A stretch of DNA of 64,000 nucleotides from Siphonodentalium dalli (GCA_032622095.1 CP136069.1:205142690-205206689), one strand, 5' to 3'. Positions 11,244 through 21,444 are shown, counted from the stretch's first letter. Notes: generated from the sequence alone by a model not told the origin. A program made the numbers and translations.

Positions 11244-11654
11244 GTCCTCTGCTGGCCGTAAGTCTGGCTAGACACATTTCAACTTGTATTTGATGTTTCC
11301 CTTTTTTATTTCTGATAAAAATTAAGTTTTATTTTTGGTGTGTTTAATCTGTATATTGTCGGTGGGCATCCAAAAGGTTGTATACTAATTTTTTCAAATT
11401 TACAGGAGAAACAAAAAACTGAATAAATCTCAAATATGTTGCCAAATAACAAGAACTATCTATATATAATAAGTTCTCACAATATGGAATATCGTTAGAG
11501 CTTTTTTTGGAAAAATATTTATTTTATTGCCATGTCTGAACATGTCACCAATTTTCTATGTACTTTCTTCTGCCTACGAGGTTTTGGAATAGTGGCGGGA
11601 AATTTTGCTTTACTTCCAGAATATCGTATGCTAAACATTAAAGCTGGATTATCT
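11244..11654 (-). repeat. Long inverted repeat, right arm
   Basis: Reverse complement of 9796-10199 with some divergence. It lies in the intron between SULF exons 9 and 10. A 62-codon plus-strand frame inside is incidental. Confidence 0.85.
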
Positions 11655-12100
11655 ACACTTCAGCTATTGTTACTTCTCCCTGATAACAGTCGACTTCTCC
11701 CTAGTTACCAAACAGGGTGAAGTGACTTCTCCCAATTTGAAACCTCTAAGCTGGTTCCTGATGCTACCCCACACAGTGGGCTAGCATCACTAAATTCACC
11801 CTCTCGGACCTCATTCCGCTTAGTCCTCATCTTCTCTGGAAAGTAACTTATTGTCAAAGATTTAAAAATAATTTTCTTAATTAATTTAGTTTATCTATAT
11901 CGCAAAATTGGCAGATGACACAATGCATAATCGTGGTGCCCAATGGGTGCACATCACAAAATTCTCCATCTGGGAACTAAAATCTGGGTCTAGCTTACTC
12001 TAGCTAGGTCTCCCATAGCAGATGAGGCCTAAGCAGAAGGATGTCCCCAGAAGACAAATTGGTGACACCCTCTGGGGACCTCATTATGATAATGTCTGAC
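11655..12100. mobile_element. Fragment of agaagtcacttctccc repeat and truncated TPM
   Basis: 11660-11750 resembles the dispersed repeat found at 46400, 57780 and 59980 (acttctccctgataacagt, gaagtgacttctcccaattt). From 11750 a TPM copy follows that lacks the left half of its first palindrome and has a short second palindrome ending near 12100. Confidence 0.65.
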
Positions 12101-12135
12101 ACCCCTCCCTATTGATGTTTTGATCCGTGTTTTAC

Positions 12136-12263
12136 CTGATGACTGTTTTATTCTCGTCTTCGGGACAGTCACAGTACTCCGGGTCGTCCTCTTTATAGAA
12201 GTTTATGCTGTTAAAGTCGTAATCATCGGCTGGCTTCTGTTGCTTCAGATGTTTTCTGATGAC
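12136..12263 (-). CDS. SULF: SULF exon 9: hydrophilic domain
   Basis: Acceptor atttcag, donor GTAAAA (weaker than consensus). It starts in phase 0 and leaves 2 bases that join the first base of exon 10 to give Arg. It encodes VIRKHLKQQKPADDYDF... ending CPEDENKTV. The family counterpart is [26 protein letters not shown], so the HLK..KP motif is conserved. The polypyrimidine side of the acceptor runs straight into a 46-bp minisatellite. Confidence 0.9.
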
Positions 12264-12269
12264 CTGAAA

Positions 12270-12680
12270 TCAGTTCAGACGATATCGAATCATAAACAAG
12301 GGCCATAACTCCAAAACAGTTCAGACAAAATGGAATAGTAAACAAGGGCCATAACTCCAAAGCAGTTCAGACAATATGGAATAGTAAACAAGGGCCATAA
12401 CTCCAAAGCTGTTGAGACATTAAGGAATAGTAAACAAGGTTCATAACTCCAAAGCCATTAAGACAATATGGAATAGTAAACAAGGGACATAACTCCAAAG
12501 CAGTTAAGACAATATAGAATAGAAAGCAAGGGCCATAGCTCCAAAGCCATTCGGACAATATGAAATAGTAAACAAGGGCCATAACTCCAAAGCCGTTAAA
12601 ACATGAAATAATAAACAAGGGCCATAACTCTAAAGCAGTTAAGACAATATGGAACAATAAACAAGGGCCATAACTCTATC
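12270..12680. repeat. 46-bp minisatellite, about 8-9 copies
   Basis: Units read aatagtaaacaagggccata then actccaaagcagttcagaca then atatgg, with small variations including one shortened unit near 12600. The array begins about 7 bp upstream of the exon 9 acceptor. An open minus-strand frame through it (96 codons) comes from the repeat and has no family. Confidence 0.88.
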
Positions 12681-12832
12681 ATGGACAGACTGCACCCACA
12701 TTCAAATTTGAACTGTGTCCCTAACCAATAAGCTCACATACCATGTATTTTTCATCACATGAATTATTACTAAAGATATTATAGACAGACTGTAGACAAA
12801 TGCCCTGACACACAGCCTAACGACGAACAGCC

Positions 12833-13039
12833 GAACCTCGCATATATAAGAGAATGCACTGACTCACAAGGCCAAGGTAAATATTATTAGGCCAATGTAT
12901 TCTCATATATGCAAGGTTCCCTTTGGGAGACTGGCATATATAATAGAATGCACTGGCACAGGGTTTTCGCAAAATTTCAGGACGCACCAGTCATGGAAGG
13001 GTTAATAAGGGAGGTAACTCCAGTCATGGAAGGGTTAAC
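12833..13039. mobile_element. TTAA-B element, 5' truncated, with duplicated right end
   Basis: Begins inside the first hairpin (cctcgcatatataagagaat), includes the second hairpin and ends ccagtcatggaagggttaat at about 13005. A second copy of the right end (ccagtcatggaagggttaac) follows at 13019-13039. The element stops 18 bp from the donor of SULF exon 8. Confidence 0.8.
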
Positions 13040-13057
13040 ATTCTTATTTACACTTAC

Positions 13058-13206
13058 CCGTAGATCTTCGAGCATCTTTCTGTATTCTTTAATCATGCCG
13101 TCGATCCGGACCTTGTGATTCTTCCATGCATTCGGATCGTCGTAGAGCTCTGAATCACAGCTGATGCTATTGTTGGGTAAAAATCGACATCTCCTATCTC
13201 CCAGAC
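13058..13206 (-). CDS. SULF: SULF exon 8: hydrophilic domain
   Basis: Acceptor tttctcag, donor GTAAGT. It starts with 2 bases completing Gly with the last base of exon 7 and ends in phase 0. It encodes LGDRRCRFLPNNSISCDSEL and then AWKNHKVRIDGMIKEYRKML. The vertebrate text is [32 protein letters not shown], so the C-F-LPN-SI-C-ELY and AWK-HK-ID positions are retained. It probably forms a small disulfide unit followed by a helix. Confidence 0.93.
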
Positions 13207-13212
13207 CTGAGA

Positions 13213-13295
13213 AATAACATGATTAAATGATGAGAATTAACATGATTAAATGATGAGAATTAACATGATTAAATGATGAGAATTAACATGATTAA
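13213..13295. repeat. 23-bp minisatellite, about 4 copies
   Basis: Repeated unit aacatgattaaatgatgaga + att just upstream of the exon 8 acceptor. Each unit contains a TTAA. The last unit is interrupted by the TTAA-E element, and ttaagtgatgaattatcc after that element looks like the displaced remainder of the unit. Confidence 0.88.
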
Positions 13296-13743
13296 AGGCC
13301 CACCTAATTTTCGAACAACCAGATCACATTATATACAACATATTCCATACCGGTATTATATACCATTTGAAAGAGGAAGCTCCAAAACATTGTACATGTA
13401 TTATCAACTTATCTGGTCGAATAAACTGGGAACATTTTGTTTTTGTCAAGGTACTGAGGTGTGTTCTGTGATTAAATTTTTATCCAGTCTGTACTATAAA
13501 GTCTATTATTCTGAATGGAAGGGGAATAACTCTATCTGTTAGTTTAAATTCTGATGCATTCTGGGTTGACAAGGGGGGAAGTCTTGGAATGAATCTGAGA
13601 ATCTCTATCACTCCAAGGCCACAGCTTTTCCGTATTTTGGTGGATTATATATATATTTTTGGTTCCTCTTCCAAATGGTATGTAATATGGGATATGTTGT
13701 GTATAATGTAATCTGGACATTTAAAAATTAAGTGGGCATTTAA
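13292..13743. mobile_element. TTAA-E element, copy 2
   Basis: TTAA at 13292-13295 and 13740-13743 encloses inverted ends AGGCCCACCTAATTTT and AAAATTAAGTGGGCAT. The interior matches 3727-4219 (ccagatcacattatata, accatttgaaagaggaagct, atggaaggggaataactcta). It has no coding content. Confidence 0.83.
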
Positions 13744-13754
13744 GTGATGAATTA

Positions 13755-14150
13755 TCCAAGCCTGCAAATAGTGTGTCTGTCATTCACAGAATGAGGTCCC
13801 TAGATGGTGAATTTATATATGTTATCATGGAAGGCGGGCTAGCATTACAAAATTCACCCTCTGTCAACATTATTCTTCTTAGGCCTCAACTTCTATGGGA
13901 GACCTAGGATCAGATTGAAGTTCACCAGTTGAAGTTGGTGATGTTCACCCTTTAGTCACCTCAATCATGGATTTTATCTTCTGCAAATTAGGGGATATAG
14001 AAACTTCCCAGAGGGGAAAAAGTAACTAAAACAATGTTAATTTGAGACTATAGATACTTCCCAGAAGATGAGGCCTAAGCGGAATGTGCGGTATAGCATC
14101 ACTAAATTCACCCTCTGAGGACCTCATTCTGCAAATGACAGGCACATTAT
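13755..14150. mobile_element. TPM element
   Basis: Outer end caagcctgcaaatagtgtgt, left palindrome decayed (tagatggtgaatttatatat), middle section intact, and a right palindrome that has lost its left arm and begins at gcggaatgtgcggtatagca. Confidence 0.8.
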
Positions 14151-14344
14151 TTAACGCAGACAGAGAAATTATAATATATAGACCATGCAGTGTTACGATT
14201 AAATATACACTTAAACGGGAGAGTGTACCTAAATCCGGCCATTTATCTCTTACTGTATTCAACAGAAAATAAAAATAAAAGAAACAAATATGAGCCAAGA
14301 ACATGAGTTAAATACACTCATGTACACAAAGTACCATGTATAAC

Positions 14345-14415
14345 AACCTGATGATTATAACGAAAATGAGCAAAATGCTTAAGCCATTTACTCATTTTCA
14401 TTATAATTACCATGT
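14345..14415. repeat. Short inverted repeat
   Basis: gattataacgaaaatgagca is mirrored by tactcattttcattataatt about 35 bp later. The element it belongs to was not identified; the surrounding 14151-14504 holds nothing else recognisable. Confidence 0.55.
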
Positions 14416-14504
14416 TGTTTTACACCATTCATAGAGTACACTGGTGTATTTCACACTCCCTGTATATTGCCCCATAAATAGTTAAATTTAGGTATAGTCT
14501 CCCT

Positions 14505-14745
14505 TTAACCTTTTCATGACAGTGCAGCATTGAAGATCCTCTGCCAGTGCATTCTCTTATATATGCAAGACTCCCATAGGGTTCCTCGCATATATAAGAG
14601 AATGCACTGGCTTACAAGGTCAAGGTAAATATTGTTAGGCCAATGTATTCTCTTACATCTGAGAGGCTCCCTATGGGTGACTCGCATATATAAGAGAATG
14701 CATTGGCACAGTGTTTTCACAAGATTTAGGTAGAGTTTTCTTATA
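14505..14745. mobile_element. TTAA-B element
   Basis: Left end ttaaccttttcatgacagtg, then gcagcattgaagatcct and both hairpins (ccagtgcattctcttatata and ccaatgtattctcttacatc), ending in the decayed cacagtgttttcacaagatt. The right terminus is lost; the element ends about 20 bp from the donor of SULF exon 7. Confidence 0.78.
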
Positions 14746-14762
14746 ACACACACATTACTTAC

Positions 14763-14960
14763 CCATGCCATTTTCCTGACTGTTTGGAATAAAATCGCTG
14801 GGGACCGGGACACTCATGTCACCATTTATTATATCGGTGTAGGACGGATTCGGGGTGTAGAAGGCTGACCGCGCCCTTCTAATGTTGCCGAGTAACTTCT
14901 GTTTATGTTTCAGTAGTTTCTTCTTGTGATTCTTTCGTTTTATAAACTTTGCTTTGAAAT
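14763..14960 (-). CDS. SULF: SULF exon 7: hydrophilic domain
   Basis: Acceptor cctttcag, donor GTAAGT. It starts with 2 bases that complete Asp with the last base of exon 6, and ends with 1 base. It encodes a basic stretch (FKAKFIKRKNHKKKLLKHKQ) and then a less basic linker with ARSAFYTPNPSYTDIINGDM. This part of the hydrophilic domain is poorly conserved between phyla, so identification rests on matching phase with both neighbours and the position between two well-matched exons. Confidence 0.85.
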
Positions 14961-15040
14961 CTGAAAGGAAAAAGAGATTCTTACTCGCATCGTAATCGAG
15001 TTGACAAGAATATCTTCTAGAAACTGCCTGAAATGAAAAA

Positions 15041-15345
15041 TATTCTGCTTGGGCCTCGACTTCTATGGGAGACCTAAGATCAGATTGTAGTTCCACAGTT
15101 GAAGTAGGTGATGTCCACCCATTAGTCACCTCAATTATACAATTTATCTTCTGAAAATTAGGAGATATAGAAACAGAACAGACGGGAATAAGTAACTAAA
15201 AACAATGTTAATTTTATACTATAGATATAATCCCCAGAAGATGAGGCCTAAGCAAAACTTAGTGATGCAAGTCTGCTGTGCAGGGTGGCTTTGATCAATT
15301 CACCCTCTGAGGACCTCATGCTGCAAATTTCCTGGCTTGGTTCCT
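15041..15345. mobile_element. TPM element fragment
   Basis: Starts in the middle section (cctcgacttctatgggagac) and keeps a degraded right palindrome (acttagtgatgcaagtctgc to ttcaccctctgaggacctca). Confidence 0.7.
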
Positions 15346-15456
15346 GCTCTCAAGGATGGGTCAAATTAAAGGCTGTTTTGCGGCAAATTTCGAAAGGTTT
15401 TCAAAGCCCTAATGAACCAAATTCAAGGCTTTTCAAGGCATTTGCCTCATCAAACA

Positions 15457-15848
15457 TTAAAGTGATGTGAAACACTCTGGTATGGCGATCAAATATAAAT
15501 GGAAATAATCTTGTTCAAAGTAGTAATTTTTACAAATAGTATATTCAAATTGACAACGCACACACCGTCATTCTCATATATGTATTAAATGCAGTGACTC
15601 TCAGTGGCGAAATCGTTTTCGTTAGTTTATCGCTGATAGATGCGTCCCGAATCGAGTAGTAAATATTTACAATTGAGCGTAGTTCTGATGATGTTTTCTA
15701 TGGAGTGGTACGGTCGATTTGCTTAAAATTTTCGGCTATGTTACTAGTAGTAGAATGTTACATTCCTCCAGTTGTCATACTGCTTGAATAGTAACTTATC
15801 AGTTTCACGCAACTGAACAAGTACATAATATGTCTTTCGACTGTGGCA
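15457..15848 (+). repeat. R370 dispersed repeat
   Basis: Forward copy: aaagtgatgtgaaacactct, acaccgtcattctcatatat, gcgtcccgaatcgagtagta, cacgcaactgaacaagtaca and aatatgtcttt at the end. Preceded by TTAA-like text (acattaaagtg). Confidence 0.78.
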
Positions 15849-15878
15849 TGTTGTATAGAAATTTGGTATAACTATAAG

Positions 15879-16136
15879 TTTAACCCTTCCATGACAGGAA
15901 ATCCCTGAAATTTTGTGAAAACCGGTGCCAATGTATTCTCTTATATATGCGAGGAGCCCATAGGGAGTCTCGCATATATAAGAGAATACATTGGCCTAAC
16001 AATATTTACCTTGTCCTTGCAAACAAGTGCATTCTCTTATATATGCAAGGCTGCCTATGGGAGCATATATAAGAGAATCCACTGGCACAGGATCTTTAAT
16101 GCTGCACCAGCGGGGCTCCCGTTATGAAAGAGTTAA
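15879..16136. mobile_element. TTAA-B element, inverted
   Basis: TTAA at 15879-15882 and 16133-16136. The left end is CCCTTCCATGACAGGAA and the right end ctcccgttatgaaagagtta. Two hairpins with gccaatgtattctcttatat and agtgcattctcttatatatg lie between. This is a short, FB1-free version of the family. Confidence 0.83.
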
Positions 16137-16258
16137 TGCTTATGAAAAATACTATCATAATGTCCAATGAATACAGACTGTTAACTGTTTGTCCAGGCAC
16201 AACATGACTGTCCATTGTGCAAGATTTTGGCTTGACAACAGCTTGATTTGTCATATTT

Positions 16259-16504
16259 TTACTCTGCTGAGTCACGAGTTACATCTGTATCAATTTTCAT
16301 GTGGGAATCCAGTGCCGACATCCCTATTTTAATTTGAGAAGGTGACGAAACTTTGACAGTTTGCATTAAGTGGAACAAATAGTGAGGAATTAATTTACGC
16401 TGGCCACTGCATGTAATTTCAAAGTTTTCCAAACGTCTCCTTGCCGAATTCAATGCCATTCCTTGAATCCTATGCCATGTAGGAACCCTGTTGCCAAAGG
16501 GCAA
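16259..16504 (-). CDS. Hypothetical intronic open frame, 81 codons
   Basis: An open frame inside the intron between SULF exons 6 and 7, beginning MPFGNRVPTWHRIQGMA and ending DVTRDSAE. Its amino-acid mix is balanced and unlike the repeat-derived frames around it, and no nucleotide repeat from this window overlaps it. No family was recognised. It could be a decayed transposase or retrocopy fragment, a separate small exon, or chance. There is no convincing splice context. Confidence 0.25.
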   Translation of the reverse strand: MPFGNRVPTWHRIQGMALNSARRRLENFEITCSGQRKLIPHYLFHLMQTVKVSSPSQIKIGMSALDSHMKIDTDVTRDSAE

Positions 16505-16671
16505 ATTTGTTTTATTGCTATTTTTGTTGTTTTTATTTTTTTTTTAATTAAAATGTTTTTCTTAGATTGTCGCCTGAATGTTCAAAGGCCAAGGTATCTG
16601 CAAAATTGGTCAGAAAGTTCATAAATGATAAATCATGGTCCACTTTATCTTATATATCTGTATAATATTAC

Positions 16672-16909
16672 CTTTATTAACATGTTTTTTGAGGAATTTC
16701 TTCTGTTTCCGCTTTTCGTGAGCATAGAGTCTCCGCCCGTCAGCTTGCATCCCGCTGACAGCAGGAACGTTATCACAGATACACTTATTCTTTGGTTTCT
16801 TTGGAAACGGATTATACGGCTGATCGCCTTGAATCAGTGTGTTGAGATATTTCTTGGATGTACATTTCTGTAGACGTGTTCTGCCACCATCTTTAGTGCA
16901 TAGAAATTT
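16672..16909 (-). CDS. SULF: SULF exon 6: start of hydrophilic domain
   Basis: Acceptor tttttag, donor GTAATA. It starts in phase 0 and leaves 1 base. It encodes KFLCTKDGGRTRLQKC, then NKCICDNVPAVSG and RRLYAHEKRKQKKFLKKHVN. The vertebrate counterpart begins KWQCIEDTSGKLRIHKCKG and has CSCRESGYR followed by a basic stretch, so the cysteine pattern C-x(13)-C and C-x-C is kept. With exon 5 ending CAQGQ, the junction reads GQKFLC against vertebrate GQKWQC. Confidence 0.93.
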
Positions 16910-17214
16910 CTAAAAATTGAAGAAAAAAATAATGGCGGTTTTCACACATTCCTTAGTGGGAGGAGGTTACAACTGCTAGGAAAAAAGATGTCTGCAGATT
17001 TTTTTATTTTTTTTTATTTTATTTGCCAAAAATATTACATATTTGAAAAACATTTTACAGCACAGAAAACAAAGGAACCAGATATAATAAAAACAAGAGG
17101 TTACATCACGAGTGCTGGAATACTCATATACTTGTCCCTGTATATGTACTCCATTGCACGTGCTCAACACACAAAAGCACTATTGTTTCCGAACTGCGTA
17201 ATAGTAAGATTACA

Positions 17215-17540
17215 TTCTAGAAACAGATGTAAACAACATCAATCCTCTTTTGAAAGCCCTCCTGATGCCAAACCTGCATACCAAAATTAATTGAGATCAG
17301 ATAACCCATGGTTGAGATATAAGAGCGGACGAACCTGAAATCCAACATTTTCAGATAAACAAATAGGGATAACTCTTGAATGGAAAATGTGAACAATGTC
17401 AATGAACTTTTGAAAGCTCTCCTGATGCTAAACTTGTGCATACCAAATTTCATCGATATACGATAACCCATGTTGAGATATATGAGTGGATGGGATAGAT
17501 GGACAAACCGATGTATGTAATCCAGTATACCCCCCATCTG
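17215..17540 (-). mobile_element. Tandem-core element fragment (T174-like, second family)
   Basis: Two diverged units of about 180 bp, each with cctcctgatgccaaacctgc or its variant, ataccaaatttcat, and ggataactcttgaatggaaa, ending gtaatccagtatacccccca. The inverted counterpart is at 53176-53400. Design resembles bivalve pearl-type elements (short flank, core tandem units, hairpin end). Confidence 0.65.
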
Positions 17541-17765
17541 TTGGGATGAGAGTATAGTTAGTATAGAAATATTGTTGAGGTAACCACATGATATAACTGC
17601 ACAAAAGATCGACATTCGTCGATAAGTTAAATGACGAGATGACTTCGAAGAAATCATAATTATGCGACAATCAATAAACTGCGAACTGTGTGAGACTATA
17701 CAGTCAGAATGTTCGAGACTACATTGTCAAAACTGTTTACACTTCGCTAACAATTCCATGCATAT

Positions 17766-17868
17766 CATATGTAACCTCATGCAGCATTGTGCGGGATAGA
17801 AGTCACAAACTTCACTCTCAGGGGATCTCATTCTGCAAATGTCAGACATACTAAATCTAGGCTTGCAT
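17766..17868. mobile_element. TPM element right-end fragment
   Basis: Right palindrome arm only (tcactctcaggggatctcat tctgcaaatg) followed by tcagacatactaaatctagg. Confidence 0.65.
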
Positions 17869-17961
17869 TATACTGTGACTATATAATCAAAGGCAATCGT
17901 ATATATAGGAGAGAATGGTTTAAATTTGCATCAAACAGGATTTGAACCACAAATGACTTAC

Positions 17962-18124
17962 TTGCCCTTGAGCACATGGAGCACGGTTCTCGGGTTTGGA
18001 GCAGATTTTGACGATTCTTCGTTGTCGGGAGTGGAGATAAGGTAGAGCGTCGGGATTCAGGTCACTCGTTAGCTGCTCATTCTCCATCTTCATTAACCGC
18101 TGCCATTTCTTCTGTGTCAACTTC
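17962..18124 (-). CDS. SULF: SULF exon 5: hydrophilic domain entry
   Basis: Acceptor tgtttcag, donor GTAAGT. The first base completes the Gly of LLERG from exon 4; the end is in phase 0. It encodes KLTQKKWQRLMKMENEQL and then LHSRQRRIVKICSKPENRAP ending CAQGQ. The vertebrate frame is RGKFLRKKEE...[21 protein letters not shown], so both cysteines and the terminal GQ align. A T174 element starts about 14 bp upstream of the acceptor. Confidence 0.92.
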
Positions 18125-18138
18125 CTGAAACAGATTTA

Positions 18139-19569
18139 ACAAGAGATGGACTGTCGTCCGGTGCATACCCCCTCATGGCATACCGCCTAGTGTGGGCACA
18201 TCTATAACTTATGATGGCTAGACTCAGACATATGGACCCAGAAATCAGCATTTTCATATAAACAAAGATGAATAACTATAGAACAAAAAACCAAAACAAA
18301 CATTTGAATGTGCCATTAAATGTCCTCATAGTGGTGAACATCCATACAAAATTTTATTGAGATCCGAGCATTACTGTTCAAGTTATGAGCTGAACAGACA
18401 TCGGATGGATCAAACAGCCAACATTTCCAGATAAACAAAGATGAATTACTCTAGAATGGAAAAGCAGAACAGAACAATGGAACCCCCTATTGAATGTCCT
18501 CATAGCAGTGAACATCTATACCAAATTCCATTGAGATCCCAGGACAACTGTTGAAGTTACGACATGAACAGACACCAGACGGACCAAAAAGCCAACATTT
18601 CCAGATGAACAAATATGAATAACTCTAGAATGGAAAAGCGGAACAAAACGATGGAACCCTCTTTTTAATGTCCTCATAGTAGTGAACATCCATACCAAAT
18701 CCCATTGAGATCACAGTACAACTGTCGAAGTTACGACATGAACAGACACCAGACGGACCAAAAAGCCAACATTTCCAGATGAACAAATATGAATAACTCT
18801 AGAATGGAAAAGCGGAACAAAACGATGGAACCCTCTTTTTAATGTCCTCATAGTAGTGAACATCCATACCAAATCCCATTGAGATCACAGTACAACTGTC
18901 GAAGTTACGACATGAACAGACACCAGACGAACCAAAAAGCCAACATTTCCAGATGAACAAAGATGTATAACTCTAGAATGGAAAATCCGAACAAAACGAT
19001 GGAACCCTCTATTGAATGCCCTCATAGTAGTGAACTTCCATACAAAATTTCATTGAGATCCGAGCATTACTGTTAAGGTTATGACATGAACAGACACCAG
19101 ATGGACCAAAAATCCAACATTTCGAGATAAACAAAGATGAATAATTCTAGAATGGAAAATCCGAACAAAACGATGGAACCCTCTTTTTAATGTCCTCATA
19201 GTTGTGAACACCCACACCAAATTTGGTTGAAATCCCAGCACAACTGTTGAAGTTACGACATGAACAGACACTAGACGGACCAAAAAGCCACTATTTCCAG
19301 ATAAACAAAGATGAATAACTCTAGAATGGAAAAATCCAAACAAAACGATGGAACCCTCTATTTGATGTCCTCATAATAGTGAACATCCATACCTAATTTC
19401 ATTGATATCCGAGCACTACTGTTCATGTTATGACACGAACAGACATCGGACGGACGTACGGACTCACGCACGGACGCACGCACGGACGGACACACGGGCG
19501 GACGCGCGGACGGACGGACGGACAGGTGCAAAACAGTATACCCCCCTTTTTTTTTTAAAAGGGGGTATA
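18139..19569 (-). mobile_element. T174 tandem-core element, copy 1
   Basis: About eight units, 174 bp apart in the best-preserved part (gttacgacatgaacagacac recurs at 18556, 18730 and 18904). Each unit carries gaacatccataccaaat, aacatttccagat and aactctagaatggaaaa. One end is caagagatggactgtcgtcc ggtgc, the other a cggacgg microsatellite and a hairpin (tatacccccc, T run, gggggtata). The layout is like bivalve pearl elements, which are thought to be non-autonomous Helitron relatives; that class is inferred. Its inverted relative is at 34549-36308. Confidence 0.8.
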
Positions 19570-20535
19570 ATTACATTTGGGTTAACTTCCTGCAAACAGG
19601 TTTAATTACATTCGGGTTAGCTTTCTTCAAACAGGTTTAATTACATTTGGGTTAGCTTCCTGCAAACAGGTTTAATTACATTCGGGTTAGCTTTTTGCAA
19701 ACAGGTTTAATTACATTCGGGTTAGCTTTCTGCAAACAGGTTTAATTACATTCGGGTTAGCTTTCTGCAAACAGGTTTAATTACATTTGGGTTAGCTTTC
19801 TGCAAACAGGTTTAATTACATTCGGGTTAGCTTTCTGCAAACAGGTTTAATTACATTTGGGTTAGCTTTCTGCAAACAGGTTTAATTACATTCGGGTTAG
19901 CTTTCTGCAAACAGGTTTAATTACATTTGGGTTAGCTTTCTGCAAACAGGTTTAATTACATTCGGGTTAGCTTTCTGCAAACAGGTTTAATTACATTTGG
20001 GTTAGCTTTCTGCAAACAGGTTTAATTACATTCGGGTTAGCTTTCTCCAAACAGGTTTAATTACATTTGGGTTAGCTTTTTGCAAACAGGTTTAATTACA
20101 TTCGGGTTAGCTTTCTGCAAACAGGTTTAATTACATTTGGGTTAGCTTTCTGCAAACAGGTTTAATTACATTCGGGTTAGCTTTCTGCAAACAGGTTTAA
20201 TTACATTTGGGTTAGCTTTCTGCAAACAGGTTTAATTACATTCGGGTTAGCTTTCTGCAAACAGGTTTAATTACATTCGGGTTAGCTTTCTCCAAACAGG
20301 TTTAATTACATTCGGGTTAGCTTTCTGCAAACAGGTTTAATTACATTCGGGTTAGCTTTCTCCAAACAGGTTTAATTACATTTGGGTTAGCTTTCTGCAA
20401 ACAGGTTTAATTACATTTGGGTTAGCTTTCTGCAAACAGGTTTAATTACATTTGGGTTAACTTCCTGCAAACAGGTTTAATTACATTTGGGTTAGCTTCC
20501 TGCAAACACGTTTAATTACATTTTGGTTAGCTTTC
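19566..20535. repeat. 35-bp satellite, about 28 copies
   Basis: Unit gttagctttctgcaaacagg tttaattacattygg. In much of the array, units ending ttcgg and tttgg alternate, giving a 70-bp dimer. The first unit touches the terminal hairpin of the T174 element (gggggtataattacatttgg). Located in the long intron between SULF exons 4 and 5. Confidence 0.95.
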
Positions 20536-20544
20536 CGCTTTCCT

Positions 20545-20945
20545 TGAAATAATGTGTCTGTCATTTTGCAGAATGAGGTCCCCCAGAAGGTGAATTTAAT
20601 GATGCTGCACACAAGCCTGATTATAGCCTGTCATTTTCAGAATAAGGTCCCAAGAGAGTTTAGTTTGGCAGGCGACACATTGCATAATCGAGGTTTCCAA
20701 TGGGTGTACATCACAATATTCACCATTTGGGAACTTCAATCTGAGTTTATGTCTCCCATAGCAGATGAGGCCATGCAGAATGAGGTCCCAAGAGGGTGAA
20801 TTGGGTGATGCTAGCCCACTGTGCAGGTTAGCCTCATTAAATTAACCCTCTGAGGACCTCATTCTGCAAATGACAGGCACACTTAACTCAGCAGGCAAGC
20901 ATCACCAAATTCATCCTTTAGGGATCTCATTCTGCAAACGTCAGG
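20545..20945. mobile_element. TPM elements, two overlapping remnants
   Basis: A TPM with a shortened left palindrome (20560-20605), middle section and full right palindrome ends near 20885. A right-half fragment (gcatcaccaaattcatcctt to tctgcaaacgtcagg) follows. Confidence 0.75.
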
Positions 20946-21173
20946 TTCAAATTTTTAAAATCAGTAGTCACGTAAAAAATGCACCTGCCGACGATCTAAC
21001 AAATCTAGAGCGGTCATCGCACTGAAATGTTTATGGTACTAATTAATTTTGATGACTAAAACGAAGAGAAAGCAGTGAAGTTTTTTAATAGTTTCTTGTT
21101 ACTATATACACCCATTGGGAAGCCCATCCTCAAAGATAAGCCAAGTCTGGGTTTTTTACCATAAACAAAACAT

Positions 21174-21199
21174 GGGGGGGGGGGGGGGGGGGGGGGGGG
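21174..21199. repeat. Poly-G run
   Basis: 26 consecutive G after acaaaacatg. Length is probably unreliable in the assembly. Little else is recognisable from 20950 to 21440. Confidence 0.85.
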
Positions 21200-21444
21200 T
21201 CGTCATAGATAAGCCCACCCCCATTTTTGAGCATTTGGAAGGTGAATACAATTATGTCTTTCTATCCTGTAGAATAGGAGAAGATACTCAAGCAGATCTG
21301 CGCCTTTATTATTTTTTACAGTTGTTTTCTTAAAAAATAAAGATGTATAATAGTATACACTTGTGTTAATATTCTTGTGAATTATACACATCTTATTCTA
21401 TTCTTAGTTGTTGGATCAATCAAAGAGGTATAAAATCAATAAAA

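Noticed and set aside
12367-12657. 96-codon hydrophobic minus-strand frame
   Set aside because: Lies within the 46-bp minisatellite; 46 is not a multiple of three, and the frame has no family.
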